A stretch of 64,000 bases of DNA from Capra hircus (GCF_001704415.2 NC_030816.1:77641713-77705712); one strand, 5' to 3'. Shown: positions 33,995 through 45,900, counted from the stretch's first letter. The notes: generated by a model from the sequence alone, not told the origin. A program made the numbers and translations.

Positions 33995-34295
33995 AATTAT
34001 TTTGTGTACCAGGGGTTCTAATAGTACACTACAGTTAGCCAGTCCTGTAGCTGTGTTGTTTAGAGCATATTGCCTATGGCATGACCTATCTATGGGAACC
34101 CATAACTAAGTTACTAGGAAAAAAAAAAAAATACTGAACTAAATGCTGGAAGAAACAACTACTTTATTCAAGATTTCATGTATATCCTTGCCAAAGTTTA
34201 CTTCTTTCCCCTTCACCTCTTTACTCACATTCTGTTCTTTTAAATATACTCCATAGTGTATTCATGAATGAAAGTGCTATAAGAAATCATAGATG

Positions 34296-34730
34296 TTTCC
34301 AGTAATCATGTATGGATTCTAGAGTTGGTTCATAAAGAAGGCTGAGTGCCGAAGAACTGATGCTTTCAAAGTGTGGTGCTGGAGAAAACTCTTGAGAGTC
34401 CCTTGGACTGCAAGGAGATCAAACCAGTTAATCCTAAAGGAAATCAACCTTGAATATTCATTGGAAGAACTGATGCTGAAGCTGAAACTCCAATACTTCA
34501 GCCACCTGATGTGAAGAGCCAACTCATTAGAGAAGACCCTGATGCTGGGAAAGATTAAAGGCAGGAGGAGAAAGGGACGACAGAGGATGAGATGGTTGGA
34601 TGACATCATCTACTCAATGGACATGAGTTTGAGCAAACTCCCAGAGATAGTTGAAGGACAGAGAGGCCTGGCAAGCTGTAGTCCATGGAATTGCAAAGAG
34701 TTGGACACAATATAGCAACTGAAAAACAAA
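34296..34730 (+). mobile_element. BovB LINE 3' end, tail-to-tail with the next copy
   Basis: Starts TTTCCAGTAATCATGTATGG and ends near AATATAGCAACTGAAAAAC. Older subfamily (AATATTCATTGGAAGAACTG). It forms a large inverted repeat with 34784-35210. Confidence 0.92.
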
Positions 34731-34783
34731 GTCTCAGAATGCTGTGGTTAGAGGGATCTATAATTTTAATAAATGGAGCAGGG

Positions 34784-35210
34784 TCAATTCAGTTCAGTTC
34801 AGTCGCTCAGTCATGTCTGACTCTCTGCAACTCCATGAACTGCAGCACGCCAGGCCTCCCTGTCCATCACCAACTCCTGGAGTCCACCCAAACCCATGTC
34901 CATTGAGTCAGTGATGCCATACAATCATCTCATCCTCTGTCTTCCTCTTCTCCTCCTGCCCTCAATCTTTCCCAGAATCAAGGTCTTTTCAAATGAGTCA
35001 GCTCTTCTCATCAGGTGGCCAAAGTATTGGAGTTTCAGCTTCAATATCAGTCCTTCCAATGAACATCCAGGACTGATCTCCTTTAGGATGGACTGGTTGG
35101 AACTCCTTGCAGTCCAAGGGACTCTCAAGAGTCTTCTCCAACACCATATTTCAAAAGCATCAATTCTTTGGCACTCAGCTTTCTTTACACTCAAACTCTC
35201 ACATCCATAC
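34784..35210 (-). mobile_element. BovB LINE 3' end, inverted relative to the previous copy
   Basis: From TCAATTCAGTTCAGTTCAG to CACATCCATAC. About 53 bp separate its 3' end from that of the plus-strand copy. The reverse reading (YGCESLSVKKAE to RRGRQRMR) is the decayed ORF2 C-terminus. Confidence 0.93.
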
Positions 35211-35867
35211 ACAAGGGTATTCTGCAGTAAAAAGTGACATTTGGGCCAATACTTGAAGGAAGTGAGTAATGCATTTGAACTAAATTAATCCTTTGTCAGG
35301 TCACACATGTTGTCTCATATCTAGAATTCTCTGAGAATTGAAAACCCCTTATAAGCAGAATCACTGCCTTAGTGATCACTTAGTACCTAGTTCAATATTT
35401 TATGATGAAAATATTTTCCTTTATTTTGTCAAATATATTAACTGCATAGCATCAATCTAAAGTGAGATAACAAATATAAGTTTATAAACATTCAGTACCT
35501 AAGACTTACTGCCATCTGTCAAGAACTTGTTTAATTATCCAACTTTTAATTAACCAACTTTGTCAACAAAAAATTTATTTCTCTTAGAATTAATTAGAAA
35601 TCATAATCAGATGTTTTAGGGACATAAATTTAGAATTTTTAATAAAGGTCAAAAGGTTTAAATTGTATTAAATGAAAATTTTATCATTGAATTTATGCTA
35701 GTTAATTCTTTGATAATATACCAGCCTGGCATATATAGTGGCTATCCTATTTTTAAATAAAACATGCAATTTTAAATTTACGTCAGATGTGTACACTCCT
35801 AAATTCTACCTGACTTAGTAAAAGGCTTTAAAAAAATTGAGTAGTTTAGTTTGGTTTTTTTTTGACA
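35211..35867. other. Single-copy AT-rich sequence
   Basis: Nothing recognised. Confidence 0.45.
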
Positions 35868-36120
35868 ATTTTCAGCTTATAGAAAAACTGAGCAGATAGG
35901 ACAGAGTTTCCATGTACCCTTTCTCTGCCTCAGTTTCCCTATTTTTAACATCTTGTGTTAGTGTAGCACATTTTTTAAAATTGATGGAACAATACTGATA
36001 CATTTGTTTTTAACTTTAGGCTATAAATTGCACTAGGTTCATTCTTCATATTGAATGGTTTTATGGATTGGCCAATGCCTAATGTAGGTATCATATTAAT
36101 GACGATACATTACATTTTCA
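35868..36120 (-). mobile_element. Old L1 (L1M type) 3' UTR
   Basis: Matches a reverse L1M 3' UTR: AGAGTTTCCATGTACCC, TTAACATCTTGTGTTAGTG, GATGGAACAATACTGATACA, GGCTATAAATTGCACTAGGT and GGATTGGCCAATGCC. The same family, in the other orientation, is at 61345-61970. Confidence 0.75.
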
Positions 36121-36550
36121 GTACTAACTAATAATTTTAATGATGGTTTGCTCTCCACGAACAAATAGTGGTAGACTTGCTAGCCTACTAGACTAGAGGT
36201 TTTATTTTAGTAGTATCTTTGTATAGGAACATAGCTGCTGCAGTCAAAACCTTGTCTCAACTATGAATTTTTAAAACAGAATATCTGGCAAGTATAACAA
36301 GGCTCTTTCTACTCTTAGATGTTTTATTAATAGGTTTGCATTCTCACATGCTGTTACTCTCTAGTAACCTGTAATATACAGACTCATGTGAGCACACACA
36401 GTAACACACCTGCCTATATCCGTATTCAAAACATGTCCCCCCCAAATAAGATCAATGTATGGGTTATTTTATAATGTATTTCTGTTCACTGGTATTTGTT
36501 TATCTGGGAAAGTATTCAACTTTGTGAAGTTGACATCATTTGGAGAGCCA
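36121..36550. other. Single-copy sequence
   Basis: No named repeat or gene recognised. Confidence 0.4.
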
Positions 36551-36785
36551 TAGGGCTTCCCAGATGGCACTAGTGGTTAAAAAAAAAAAATCTGCTACCA
36601 AAAGCAGGAGACACAAGAGACACTGGTTCGGTCTCTGGGTCAGGAAGATGCCCTGGAGAAGGAAATGGCAGCCCACTCTAGTATTCTTGCCTGGAAAATT
36701 CCATGGAGAGAGGAGCCTGGCAGCCTACAGTCCTTGGGTTCGCAGAGTCGGACACGACTGAGTGAAGAAGCACACACATTCACAC
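36551..36785 (+). mobile_element. Bov-tA SINE with an internal poly-A run
   Basis: Variant head GGGCTTCCCAGATGGCACTA, then a 12-nt A run at 36579-36590 where AAAGAA is usual, so the tRNA-like region is altered. Tail of GCACACACATTCACAC. Confidence 0.9.
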
Positions 36786-36913
36786 ATACGCATATAAATG
36801 GCCACTACAAACATTAAAGATCAGTGACCATGAGACGCACAATTAATGATTCAAAACAGAAATATTAAGGTATCTTTTTGCTTTTATGATGTGCAAGCTA
36901 ATAACAAAAACCT

Positions 36914-37127
36914 TGCATGCCAAGCTGCTTTCAGTGGTGTCTGACTCTTTGTGACCCTATGGACTCTCTGCCAGGTTCCTCTGTCCATGAGATTCTTCAG
37001 GTGAGAATACTGGAGTGGGTTGCTGTGCCCACCTCCAGGGGATCTTCCTGAGCCAGGGACTGAATCCCTCTTAAGTCTCTTGCTTTGGCAGCCAGGTTCG
37101 TTATCACTAGTGCCACCTGGGAAGTCC
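36914..37127 (-). mobile_element. Bov-tA SINE
   Basis: Reverse copy from GCATGCCAAGCTGCTTTCAG to the head GTGCCACCTGGGAAGTCC. Fairly diverged in the middle. It forms an inverted pair with the copy at 36551. Confidence 0.88.
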
Positions 37128-37922
37128 ACCAAAAGTCTTAGTAGTGTTCTTTGAAAGATTTAAATATTCTATCTGTTCAGTCTTTGATAAGTCCTCTACA
37201 CAGTAGTAGTAAATACCTAATTGTACTAATTCTGAATTACTCTTTGGCATTTTGCCAGGTAGACTGCCCGGGCTCTTTTTGATGGAATAGAATGTTCTGA
37301 ACTGTTTTCTGTAAAGCTTCTAATTGACTTTGACATAAATTTTGTCTCCTCTAATTTAAATCTCAGTCAAATAGAAAATGTTATATTGGATTTGAATGTA
37401 ATTAGGCTGAATTCAGTAATGGATTCCAAGACTGTTTATCTAAATATCAAATAATTCAGAGGATGGCCATCAATGTATTCACACTTTAACATATTCAGAT
37501 TTTGTTGAACCTAAATATATTTTTGTATATATCTCAATTCTTGCATTTTCACAGATTATATTTCATAATGAATTAAGAGGAAAAAACCTAATTATCCATA
37601 AATTATCAACATGGAGTCCCTAACTATATTCTTAAACATTATTAAAGCCACATCTATTTCTGGAACTTAATATTGTAGGAATAAAAATAACTAGTGCAAT
37701 TTTAGATGATAAGTATTAATATGCTATAATTTTTCAGGCATGCAGTAGAGAGTAGTCACTGACATGGAAGACAAACTTATGGTGGGGGGCGGTGGATAAA
37801 CTGAGTATAGGATTGACAGACACACACTACTATATGTAATATGGATTAAAATATATCTATAAATAAACACTCTTAAGCATAAGATTTAAAAACATGCATG
37901 TAAATGAAATTCATAAGATAGA
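37128..37922. other. Single-copy sequence
   Basis: Nothing recognised. Confidence 0.45.
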
Positions 37923-38252
37923 TTCCCTTGGACAGCAAGGAGATCAAACCAGTCAATCTGAAAAGGAAATCAACCCTGAAAGTTCATTGGAAGAATTAAT
38001 GCTGAAGCCGAATCTCCAATATTTGTCCACCTGATTTGAAAAGCTGACTCATAGGAAAAGCTCTGATGCTGGGAAAGATTGAGGGCAGGTAGAGAAGGGG
38101 ATGACAGAGGATGAGATGATTGGGTGACATCACTGACTCAATGGGCATGAGTTTGAGCAAACTCCAAGAGATAGTGAAGAACCGGAAAGCCTGGCATGCT
38201 GCAGTCCCTGGAGTCACAAAGAGTCAGATAGTACTTAGCAAATAAACAATGA
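37923..38252 (+). mobile_element. BovB LINE 3' end, older subfamily
   Basis: From CCCTTGGACAGCAAGGAGAT to CAGATAGTACTTAGCAAATA. Decayed ORF2 C-terminus. Confidence 0.9.
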
Positions 38253-38599
38253 AAACAATTTATAAGTTTATTTAGAGTTCTGATTCTGATAATTTCAGAA
38301 TCCCTAAAAAATTAAATACTGTAGATAAAATAGATAAAAATAAACAAAAAACTGCTTAATAGTATCAGATGATACCAGAAGCAGAAAGAAACTGGAGACA
38401 TATAAACATTTTATACTGCTTTCTTCCTAGGAAACTCCCTAGTTTTTACAGGGCATTGACAGAGCCCCTTATATCAGATTCTTGACATAAAGCATTAGTA
38501 TATAACATGTGGAAGTTGTATTCAGTTGGAAAATGGTACAAGCACACTCACCTCTAAGACATGTATAAGGCAAAGAACATGTATCAGCTACATGCAAAA
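38253..38599. other. Single-copy AT-rich sequence
   Basis: Nothing recognised; it may include more of the adjacent old L1. Confidence 0.35.
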
Positions 38600-39011
38600 A
38601 ACTCATGAATAACATAAGCATAATAACAAAACTCACTTATAAATGGGCAAAAATTTGAACCAACAGTCCACAAATTAGATATACAAATATTCAGCAAGTT
38701 CACACAATGATGCTTGTGATCTATTATACCGCATCATCCATTGGAATGATTAAAATGAAAAGACTAACATTAACTCTCATACATACCTGGTAGCAATATG
38801 AAATGGCGGAACCACTTTGGAAACTACTTGGCATTTTTTAATAATGTAAATATGCATCAACCATAAGATCCAACAGTTCTAATTCTAGATATTTACTTAT
38901 GAGAAATAAAGGCATACACCTAGACAAAGACTGTTGCATGAATGTTCATAGCAGCTTTATTCATAACAACCCCAAACTGGAAGCAGTGTAAATGCTTACT
39001 AACAAGTGAAT

Positions 39012-39040
39012 GGATAGAAAGCCTATAGTGCTTTCTATCC
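39012..39040. repeat. Perfect 11-bp inverted repeat with 7-nt loop at an L1 5' junction
   Basis: GGATAGAAAGC (39012-39022), loop CTATAGT, and its exact reverse complement GCTTTCTATCC (39030-39040). It sits exactly where the younger L1 starts. The second arm is not expected from the host L1 sequence, so it looks added at integration. Confidence 0.8.
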
Positions 39041-39178
39041 CACGGGAGGGGAGTTCGGGGGAGAATGGATATATGTATATGTATAGCAGAGTCCCTTCAC
39101 TGTTCTCCTGAAGCTATCCCAGTGTTGTTGATTGGCTATACTGTACTCCAATTTAAAATAAAAAAAAATTTGAAAAAA
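39041..39178 (+). mobile_element. Artiodactyl L1 3' end nested in an older L1
   Basis: GAATGGATATATGTATATG, AGTCCCTTCACTGTTCTCC, TTGGCTATACTGTACTCC, then an A-rich tail. An approximate TSD is GAAAGCCTATAGT (39017-39029) against GAAGCACTATGG (39179-39190). Confidence 0.87.
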
Positions 39179-39468
39179 GAAGCACTATGGTACATCCTTA
39201 CATTGGAATAAAACTACTAACAGAAAGTCACACACTATTTATACACCCAAGATGTACTGACTATCACAAGTAGTATGCTGAAGAAAAGAAGTCAGACACA
39301 AAGCACAAAATTAATTTAGTCAGAAAGGGCAAAATTAATTTATAATGACAGTAAGCATATTAATAACTAACAGAAAAGGGTGTGTTTGGGGAGATTTATT
39401 GACTTTGTTAAGGGAATTTGGGGGAATACAGAAGTATTCTGTGTATTAACTGCTTATACAAATGTATA

Positions 39469-39678
39469 TGTGCTGTGCTTAGTTGCTCAGTCATTTCCAA
39501 CTCTGTGATCCAATGGACTGTAGCCTGCCAGGCTCCTCTGTCCATGGGGTTCTCCAGGCAAGAATACTGGAGTGGGTTGCCATGCCCTCCTCCAGGGGAT
39601 CTTCCTAACCCAGGGACTGAAGCCAGGTCTCCCTCATTGCAGGCGGATTCTTTACCATCTGAGCCACCAGGGAAGCCC
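39469..39678 (-). mobile_element. Bov-tA SINE
   Basis: Reverse copy from GTGCTGTGCTTAGTTGCTC to CACCAGGGAAGCCC. The flanks carry ACAAATGTATAT (left) and ACAAGTGTATAT (right), an 11/12 match and a likely TSD. Confidence 0.93.
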
Positions 39679-39802
39679 ACAAGTGTATATACTTGCCCTG
39701 AATTATCAGAGTGTGCCCTTAAAAAGATGTCCTTTAATTTGTAGCTTATATCTAAAAAAAAAAAAGTAAGAAATAATAACGTGACTTCCGTTCACTATAT
39801 AT

Positions 39803-40008
39803 GAGTGAGTGAGTGAAGTCGCTCAGTCGTGTCTGACTCTTTGTGACCCCATGGACTGTAGCCTACCAGGCTTCTCCATCCATGGGATTCTCCAGGTGAG
39901 AATACTGGAGTGAGTTGCCATTCCCTTTTCCAGGAGATCTTCCTGACCCAGGGATTGAACCTGGGTCTCCTGCATTGGAGGCAGACGCTTTAACCTCTGA
40001 GCCACCTA
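39803..40008 (-). mobile_element. Bov-tA SINE lacking its first bases
   Basis: Starts with a (GAGT)n tail, then AAGTCGCTCAGTCGTGTC, and stops at CTGAGCCACC, so the CAGGGAAGCCC head is missing (5' truncated by about 11 nt). CTATATA is present on both sides and may be the TSD. Confidence 0.92.
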
Positions 40009-42179
40009 TATAATTCCCTGTATCCTGTCATCTCCCTTACTTTCCCAATAGCTCTAATCTGACATATAATTCTTACTTCTTATATATCATGTCTCTACTG
40101 CTATAACGTAAACACTTCAAAGGCAGGGATGTTTGTTTGAATTAAATATAAAATAATTTCATTATGAATAGTCTGATATTTAAAAATATTTTTAGAGTAA
40201 ATAGTTGTTTAATGTGAATTTTCTTTCTCCCTTTTAATCTTATTTCCTAAGAGGAAGGTAGCTGAGAAGATATTTTAAAATAGTAACCTGAAAGTAAAAA
40301 CAAATATCTGTGCATAATAGCCATGATTATAAAATATGTCTTACACAAAACTTTGCATTTAAAATGAAGAGATCCTTTAATTAAGCTCAAGTATTTTGAT
40401 AGTCCTTTCCTTGCTTAAATAATAATAGGGTTATCTAGTCACATCTCAAAAATGAATTTTTGTGTGTGTGGAATCCATGTAATCTAAAGCCAATTTCACA
40501 ATTCAGTCAAGGTTAGCATTAAGAAAAGGTAACAAGGTAGTTAATATTAAAACTCCTGTGAACATTATTTTTTGACTGACTTTATTTCACTTTACCAGCT
40601 TAATCTTCTATATTCTTCTTTCTCTCAGATTTTCAAGATGAAAACAGAAAGAAATCCCACTCTGATGGAATAGAAATAGAAAAGACCTGTTGGTAAGGCT
40701 TGAGGACAGATTTTTGACTTTTACTTCCAAGAACTCAAGAGGCAAGACAGCTACAAAAAGAAACACTTCCTTCAAAATTCTTTTTCTAATCAGCAAGTAT
40801 AGTTATGATACCTCTTAAAGCACAGTTCTACAAACACAGAATTGGTGAGTCTCATAGCAGAACAGATTTTACCAATCACCCACTTGAATCCATTATGACT
40901 TGGCTAATTTTTGAATTATTATGAGCCCTGCAAAAACATTTTACCTCCACAGTGAGGTTCTCATGCAGAAAAGATCATTGCTCAAAGCATTGGGGTTAGT
41001 TTCAAACTACTCTGGAAATAAATGGATTGCTAACAGAAATAATGACCTGAACATTAATTAAACAGAACAAAAATATTGTTCAGTTTGCTGTGTCTTAGAG
41101 GTGACTTTTGATATATAAAGTCTAAAGTAGCAATATAAGAAAACTTGTTGTAATGAAATAGAAAGATAATGCTTTTTTTGTGAAAGGATCCATTAGTCTT
41201 TCTCATGCTGAAGGTACCTCATGCTGAAGGTAACTGGTAAGTTCAGAAATCAGTCAAATGTATTGGGGAAAATGAATGCACTATAGATATTAGATTCCTT
41301 ATAATTAAAGACAAAGAGGAGATATTTCTGCAGTCTTTTCAAAATGTGACTTTAATACTAAGAAAGGAAACTCTTAATCTGCACCTGAGGAGTCAAACCT
41401 CTCTCCTTAGAATCAATTCTTCCTAAATACCTAGGTAGAAAGATTTTCAGGGGAAATTGACATGGCTAGTCAGTAATCCCCACAAAGCCTGACAGAGGCC
41501 CCATTTACAGAAAAAGATATGAATGTCCAGTTTGGACTATGGGGAGATGCTGTTCTGTTACAGAAGGTAATTGTCTAGGAGAATGTTATGAATCCCACAT
41601 GGGAATTACATTATGCTTCTTCTGGAAGAAAAAGAAACCCCATTTTCCTCAATCTCTGAAGAGTTGCCTATGCTGAATCACATAATGTGAATAGACATCT
41701 TGGATTAATCAGAACAACACTGAGTTTTGACATTCATCTTTCTTCATTTAATGGGCATTCCACTTGATGCTGTATTTTATATCTTTTCTTTCCTTTTATG
41801 TCTTTCCTGGTGTTTTTTCTTGTTTTTGCTTTCACTCTTTTAGCAAGTACTCTTTTACTCATCAAGTCAAATCATAGTCTTCTGACTTCTCATAGCTCCC
41901 CTTTACATCAGAATGTTTATAGCTATTTTTCATCCAGTTTTCCTAATTGCTCCTGCTTCTGAATTCACCAATTCAATATGACCGTGTTCTCCATATTTCC
42001 AACTCCATTATAATAAAAAGAAACCTACTGGGGACTATTTTGTTCTTTATTCCCAAGCCACAGCGCAAGATTCTCCAAGCTACCTCTCATTCTCATGAAA
42101 TGACTTCAGAAACCTGATCTTTAGAGGTTTATACACCTGCATTCATACATTTTGTTGGAAAATAATTATGAGGCCCCTG
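40009..42179. other. Single-copy sequence
   Basis: About 2.2 kb without a gene or confidently named repeat. It contains a 16-bp tandem duplication at 41202-41233 (CTCATGCTGAAGGTA twice). The last few hundred bases may be the diverged start of the next L2. Confidence 0.45.
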
Positions 42180-43490
42180 TTCCCTCACTTTACAATTTGT
42201 CACCATTATCCATCCATTTACCTCCTTCCTGCTAAGTAATTCACATGTTTCTCAGTTTTTCTTTCATGGATTTAGTTCAATCCCTCATCTTCTCTCACTT
42301 GAACATAAAATTTCTCTTTGTCTGTATTCATCTCTTTGTAATCTTTAAAACTGACCTTAGAATGATATTCATAAAGTCTGTCTTGTTTCATTATTCCCCT
42401 GTACACACATTAAGTAAATCTTTATAACCTGAATAAATCTTTAAATCTCCACATCATATCCAAGTGACTTTAAGATGGGAAGCCTACTCAAAGCTTGCTT
42501 TAATTACTCCTTAATGACAGAAAGTGAAGAGGAACTTAAGAGTCTCCTAATGAAGGTGAAAGAGGAGAGTGAAAAAGCTGACTTGAAACTCAACATTCAA
42601 AAAATAAAGATCACAGCATCCAGGCCCATTACTTCATGGCAAATAGATGGGGAAAAATGCAAACAGTCACAGATTTTATTTTAGGGGCTCCAAAATCACT
42701 GTAGCTGATGACTGCAGCCATGAACATTAAAAGGCACTTGATCTTTGGAAGGCAAGATATGACTTTATTAAAAAGCAGAGACATCACTTTACTGACAATG
42801 GCCTGTATATTCAAAGCTATAATTTTTCCAGTAGTCATGTACGGATGTAAGAGTTGGACCATAAAGAAAGCTGAGTGCCAAAGAATTGATGCTTTTGAAT
42901 TGTGGTGCTGGAGAAGACTCTTGAGAGTCTCTTGAAGATCAAACCAGTCAATCCTAAAAGGAAATCAACTCTGAATACTCACTGGAAAGGCTGTTGATAA
43001 AGTGAAGCTCCAATACTTTAGCCACCTGATGTGAAGAGCCAACTCACTGGAAAAGACACTGATGCTGGGAAAGATTAAAGACAGGAGGAGACAGGTGCAA
43101 CAGATGATGAGATGGTTAGATAGCATCACTGACTCAGTGGATATGAATTTAAGCAAACTGGGAGATAGTGGAAGACAGAGGAACCTGGCACGTTACAGTC
43201 CATAGGGTCGCAGAGTCAGACACGATCTAGTGACTGAATAACAACAAAATATTTGTTTCAACAATAAACTATTTCAATATAAGGAACTACTTGAGTCTCC
43301 CACGTCTTTTTGGGCATCCTCTTCTCTCTGCCGGGAATGTTCTGCTCTCTATCTTTTCCTCACTTCTGCTCATCCTTTAAATCCTATCTCACATAATACC
43401 TTCTATGTGAAGCCCTTCTTTAAGCTCCAGGATGATATATCTACTTTCTCATGCTGTACATAAATGCAGAGTCAATATCAAGCACAACTT
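42180..43490 (+). mobile_element. L2 LINE split by a BovB
   Basis: Left part: TTTGTCACCATTATCCATCC, CCCTCATCTTCTCTCACTTG, TAAATCTTTATAACC. Right part from about 43262: AACTACTTGAGTCTCCCACG, CTCTCTGCCGGGAATGTTC, TGCTCATCCTTTAAATCC, TATGTGAAGCCC. Both parts are in consensus order, with BovB 42508-43246 between them. Confidence 0.7.
42508..43246 (+). mobile_element. BovB LINE fragment inside L2
   Basis: Starts at the coding segment for AESEEELKSLLMKVKEESEK (just after YADD) and runs to the 3' end (GATCTAGTGACTGAATAAC). Several deletions and stops. Older subfamily. Confidence 0.92.
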
Positions 43491-43592
43491 AAAGTTGATT
43501 AAACTTATCTTTTAAAAATAATATTGCAAGACATCTTATTTCAAAATGAACAACTTCTCACTAAGAATTTCCTGAGAATTTCCTGTAGCTAG

Positions 43593-43702
43593 ATGACCTC
43601 CCTGGTCAAGACTTCTCCTTCAAATGCAGGGGTTGTGGATTCAATCTTTGGTCAGGGAGCTAAGATTTCCACATGCCTCGTGGCCAAAAAAAAAAACCAA
43701 AA
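43593..43702 (+). mobile_element. CHR-2-like tRNA-derived SINE
   Basis: GACCTCCCTGGTCAAGACTT, GGTTGTGGATTCAATC, TTGGTCAGGGAGCTAAGATT, CACATGCCTCGTGGCC, then a poly-A tail. This is the non-BovB tRNA-derived SINE family of cetartiodactyls, mobilised by L1. Confidence 0.85.
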
Positions 43703-44369
43703 CAGACAACAGAAGCAATATTTTAACTTATTTATATTCAATAAGACTTGGATTCAACAATTCATTCAATTATCTGATTAATCTTCCAGATTGTACCTGC
43801 CTCAAAATATGGGCCAAAATGAACAAGCTTGTATTGTCGTTTTAAATCATTTTCAATGTAGTTGTAATATTTGCTTTTGGTTGAAAATAAATCTAACAGC
43901 TGGGTTGGATTTCCTGTGTGCTACTGGTATTTTAATCAGTAATGTTATCTCTATTCCTTCTGTGAATGCTGCTGCACAAGAAATGTAGTTTACACTATGA
44001 ATAAACCTATCTATGCACATAATCCAAATGCATAATTGTTAGCTTGTAGATAGTTTCAAAAACCTGGCACTCCTTCAACAAACATAAAGGAAAGATGATT
44101 TTCAGAGAGAAGGTTGTAAAAGTTGTCAATGAAAAGTTGAGAAAAGTCAAGGGAGAATGAACTCTCTCACTTAGGCTGATGGTAGGTTCCTGAAAAGGTT
44201 AAACCTGAGGGGGTCCACTGATTTTCTAAGTTCATAATAGTGAAGGAAAATATAAAACAGCTTTGTGGTCTTCCCTTCACTTTCTGACTTTCCTTGACCC
44301 AAATGCACACAGCTGGGCATTTGTGAAGAGTTTTTTAAATTGAAAATTACTCCTAGTTATGTTACTAGC
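43703..44369. other. Single-copy sequence
   Basis: Nothing recognised. Confidence 0.45.
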
Positions 44370-44560
44370 TGGATATAATGGAAAAACACAGAGGTATCCA
44401 TGAATTCTAGACCCAGATCTGCTATTTACTTGTTCTATGACCTTGGTTGGGTGAATTACACTTAATCTTCTTGGCTTTCTTCTCTCAAATGAAGAGGAGC
44501 TTTCTCTACAGATCCTTGTGAAGATTAAATAACACAGTAATCTCAATAAGAGGAGGAGAG
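44370..44560 (+). mobile_element. MIR SINE
   Basis: Forward MIR: GAATTCTAGACCCAGATCTG, TATGACCTTGGTTGGGTG, CTTGGCTTTCTTCTCTCAAA, then CCTTGTGAAGATTAAATAAC. Confidence 0.83.
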
Positions 44561-44605
44561 ATAAACTGGCAGATTGGGATTGATGCATACACATGACTAT
44601 ATATA

Positions 44606-44724
44606 GGACTTCACTGGTGGCTGAGCTGATAATAATCTACCTGCAATGCGGGAGACCTGGGTTTAATCCTTGGGTCGGGAAGATCCCCTGAAGAAGGGAT
44701 AGGCTACCCATTCCAGTATTCTTG
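44606..44724 (+). mobile_element. Bov-tA SINE, 5' half
   Basis: GGACTTCACTGGTGGCTGAG through CCCATTCCAGTATTCTT, where a second Bov-tA begins. The 3' half is missing, so the two form a head-to-tail tandem. Confidence 0.92.
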
Positions 44725-44925
44725 AGCTTCTCTTGTGGCTCAGCTGGTAAAGAATCCACCTGCAATGTGGGAGACCTGGGTTTGATTCCCTGGGTTGGGA
44801 AGATCCCCTGGAGAAGGGAAAAGCTGCTCACTCCAGTATTCTGGCCTGGAGAATTCCATGGATTGTATAGTCCATGGAGTCACAAAGAGTTGGACACAAC
44901 TGAGTGACTTTCCAGTTTCACTTTC
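44725..44925 (+). mobile_element. Bov-tA SINE, full length, in tandem
   Basis: GAGCTTCTCTTGTGGCTCAG, GGTTTGATTCC at the B box, GGCCTGGAGAATTCCATGG, ending GTTTCACTTTCT. It is of the subtype with CTGGCCTGGAG. Confidence 0.94.
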
Positions 44926-45289
44926 TTATATAAAACAGATAACTAATAAGAACCTGCTGTATAACACAGGGAAATCTATTCAGTATTCTGACCTATATGG
45001 GAAAATAGCCTTAAAAAAAAAAGAGTGATATAGGTACATGTACAACTGATTCACTTTGCTGTACACCTGAAACTAACACAAGTATTATAAATCAACTATA
45101 TCCAATAAAAATTAAAAAATAAATAATGGCTTGAGGTTACTTTGTAAATGCCAAAGTGCTACACAAACGTCAGTACTTATTTATTTGGTGGTTAGCTCTC
45201 ATCATTTTCCCCCAGCCTTCCCCTCCTCCTGTGTTCCTCTGTTATATTAAAGACATCACTCTCCGTCCATGACCTGCAGGTTGAAAACA

Positions 45290-45900
45290 TGAGTCATTGT
45301 TACTCCACCTCTGCATCAGTTCAACCATCACTCCCTTCAATTAGGCCTAAACTCTGTCCATCAAGTTGCTCCCCTCTTGCTTCTTTCTATTCCCTAGCCA
45401 AAGCTTTTGCTGGCCTCATTATTTTCCTGACAGGCTGTTGACTGATCTTTTTTCTCCTCTTTGAGTTCATTGTCAAAAGCTCTTCTCTACTAATACAGAT
45501 TTTTATCAGACAACACACACACACTCCCCAGGCTGACATTTAAAGCCCCCTAAAGATGAATAATTTTCCTCCATTCCTACTCTATATGTGGTTACAGGAA
45601 GTTCCAGTAACCAAACTGTTACCTTCCATCCATCACGCCCACTACAGTCCAGCTATTCTGCAGTAACTCAAACTATCCAGTCACCTTGGGAAAACCGTGT
45701 CCCTCTACCACTTATGAACGTCCTTCATCTTTTAAGCTGTATTTCATATCCCTTCTCCCACCTTTCTGCTGGCTCTCTAGTTACAATAGATTCCTCCCTT
45801 TCTCTTTCATCTAAATATTCTCTGTATTCACTGTCTGTATCAAATACAACTCCAAGTATTGCCAGCTTAACATAGCTAACATTTACCATCTCAGGCAGTT
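45290..45900 (+). mobile_element. Possible L2 LINE fragment
   Basis: CCCTAGCCAAAGCTTTTGC, CTGACAGGCTGTTGACTGAT and CTACAGTCCAGC are spaced like the L2 ORF2 3' region. The match is loose. Frames at 45588-45875 (plus) and 45725-45958 (minus) lie here and have no other identity. Confidence 0.4.

Larger units (their letters stand above)
38600..39320 (+). mobile_element. Old L1 (L1M type) 3' region split by a younger L1
   Basis: Left part has AAATGGGCAAAAATTTGAAC, ATATGAAATGGCGGAACC, ATAGCAGCTTTATTCATAAC and AACAAGTGAATGGATAG. Right part (after 39178) has ACTATGGTACATCCTTACAT and AGAAGTCAGACACAAAG. This is the order of an L1M 3' end. Confidence 0.8.
44566..45120 (+). mobile_element. Artiodactyl L1 3' end split by Bov-tA SINEs
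   Basis: Left part 44566-44605 (GATTGGGATTGATGCATACA). Right part from 44926 (TATAAAACAGATAACTAATA, AGAACCTGCTGTATAACAC, TGATTCACTTTGCTGTACAC, then TATCCAATAAAAATTAAA). The SINEs landed in the TA-rich spot of this 3' UTR. Confidence 0.88.
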
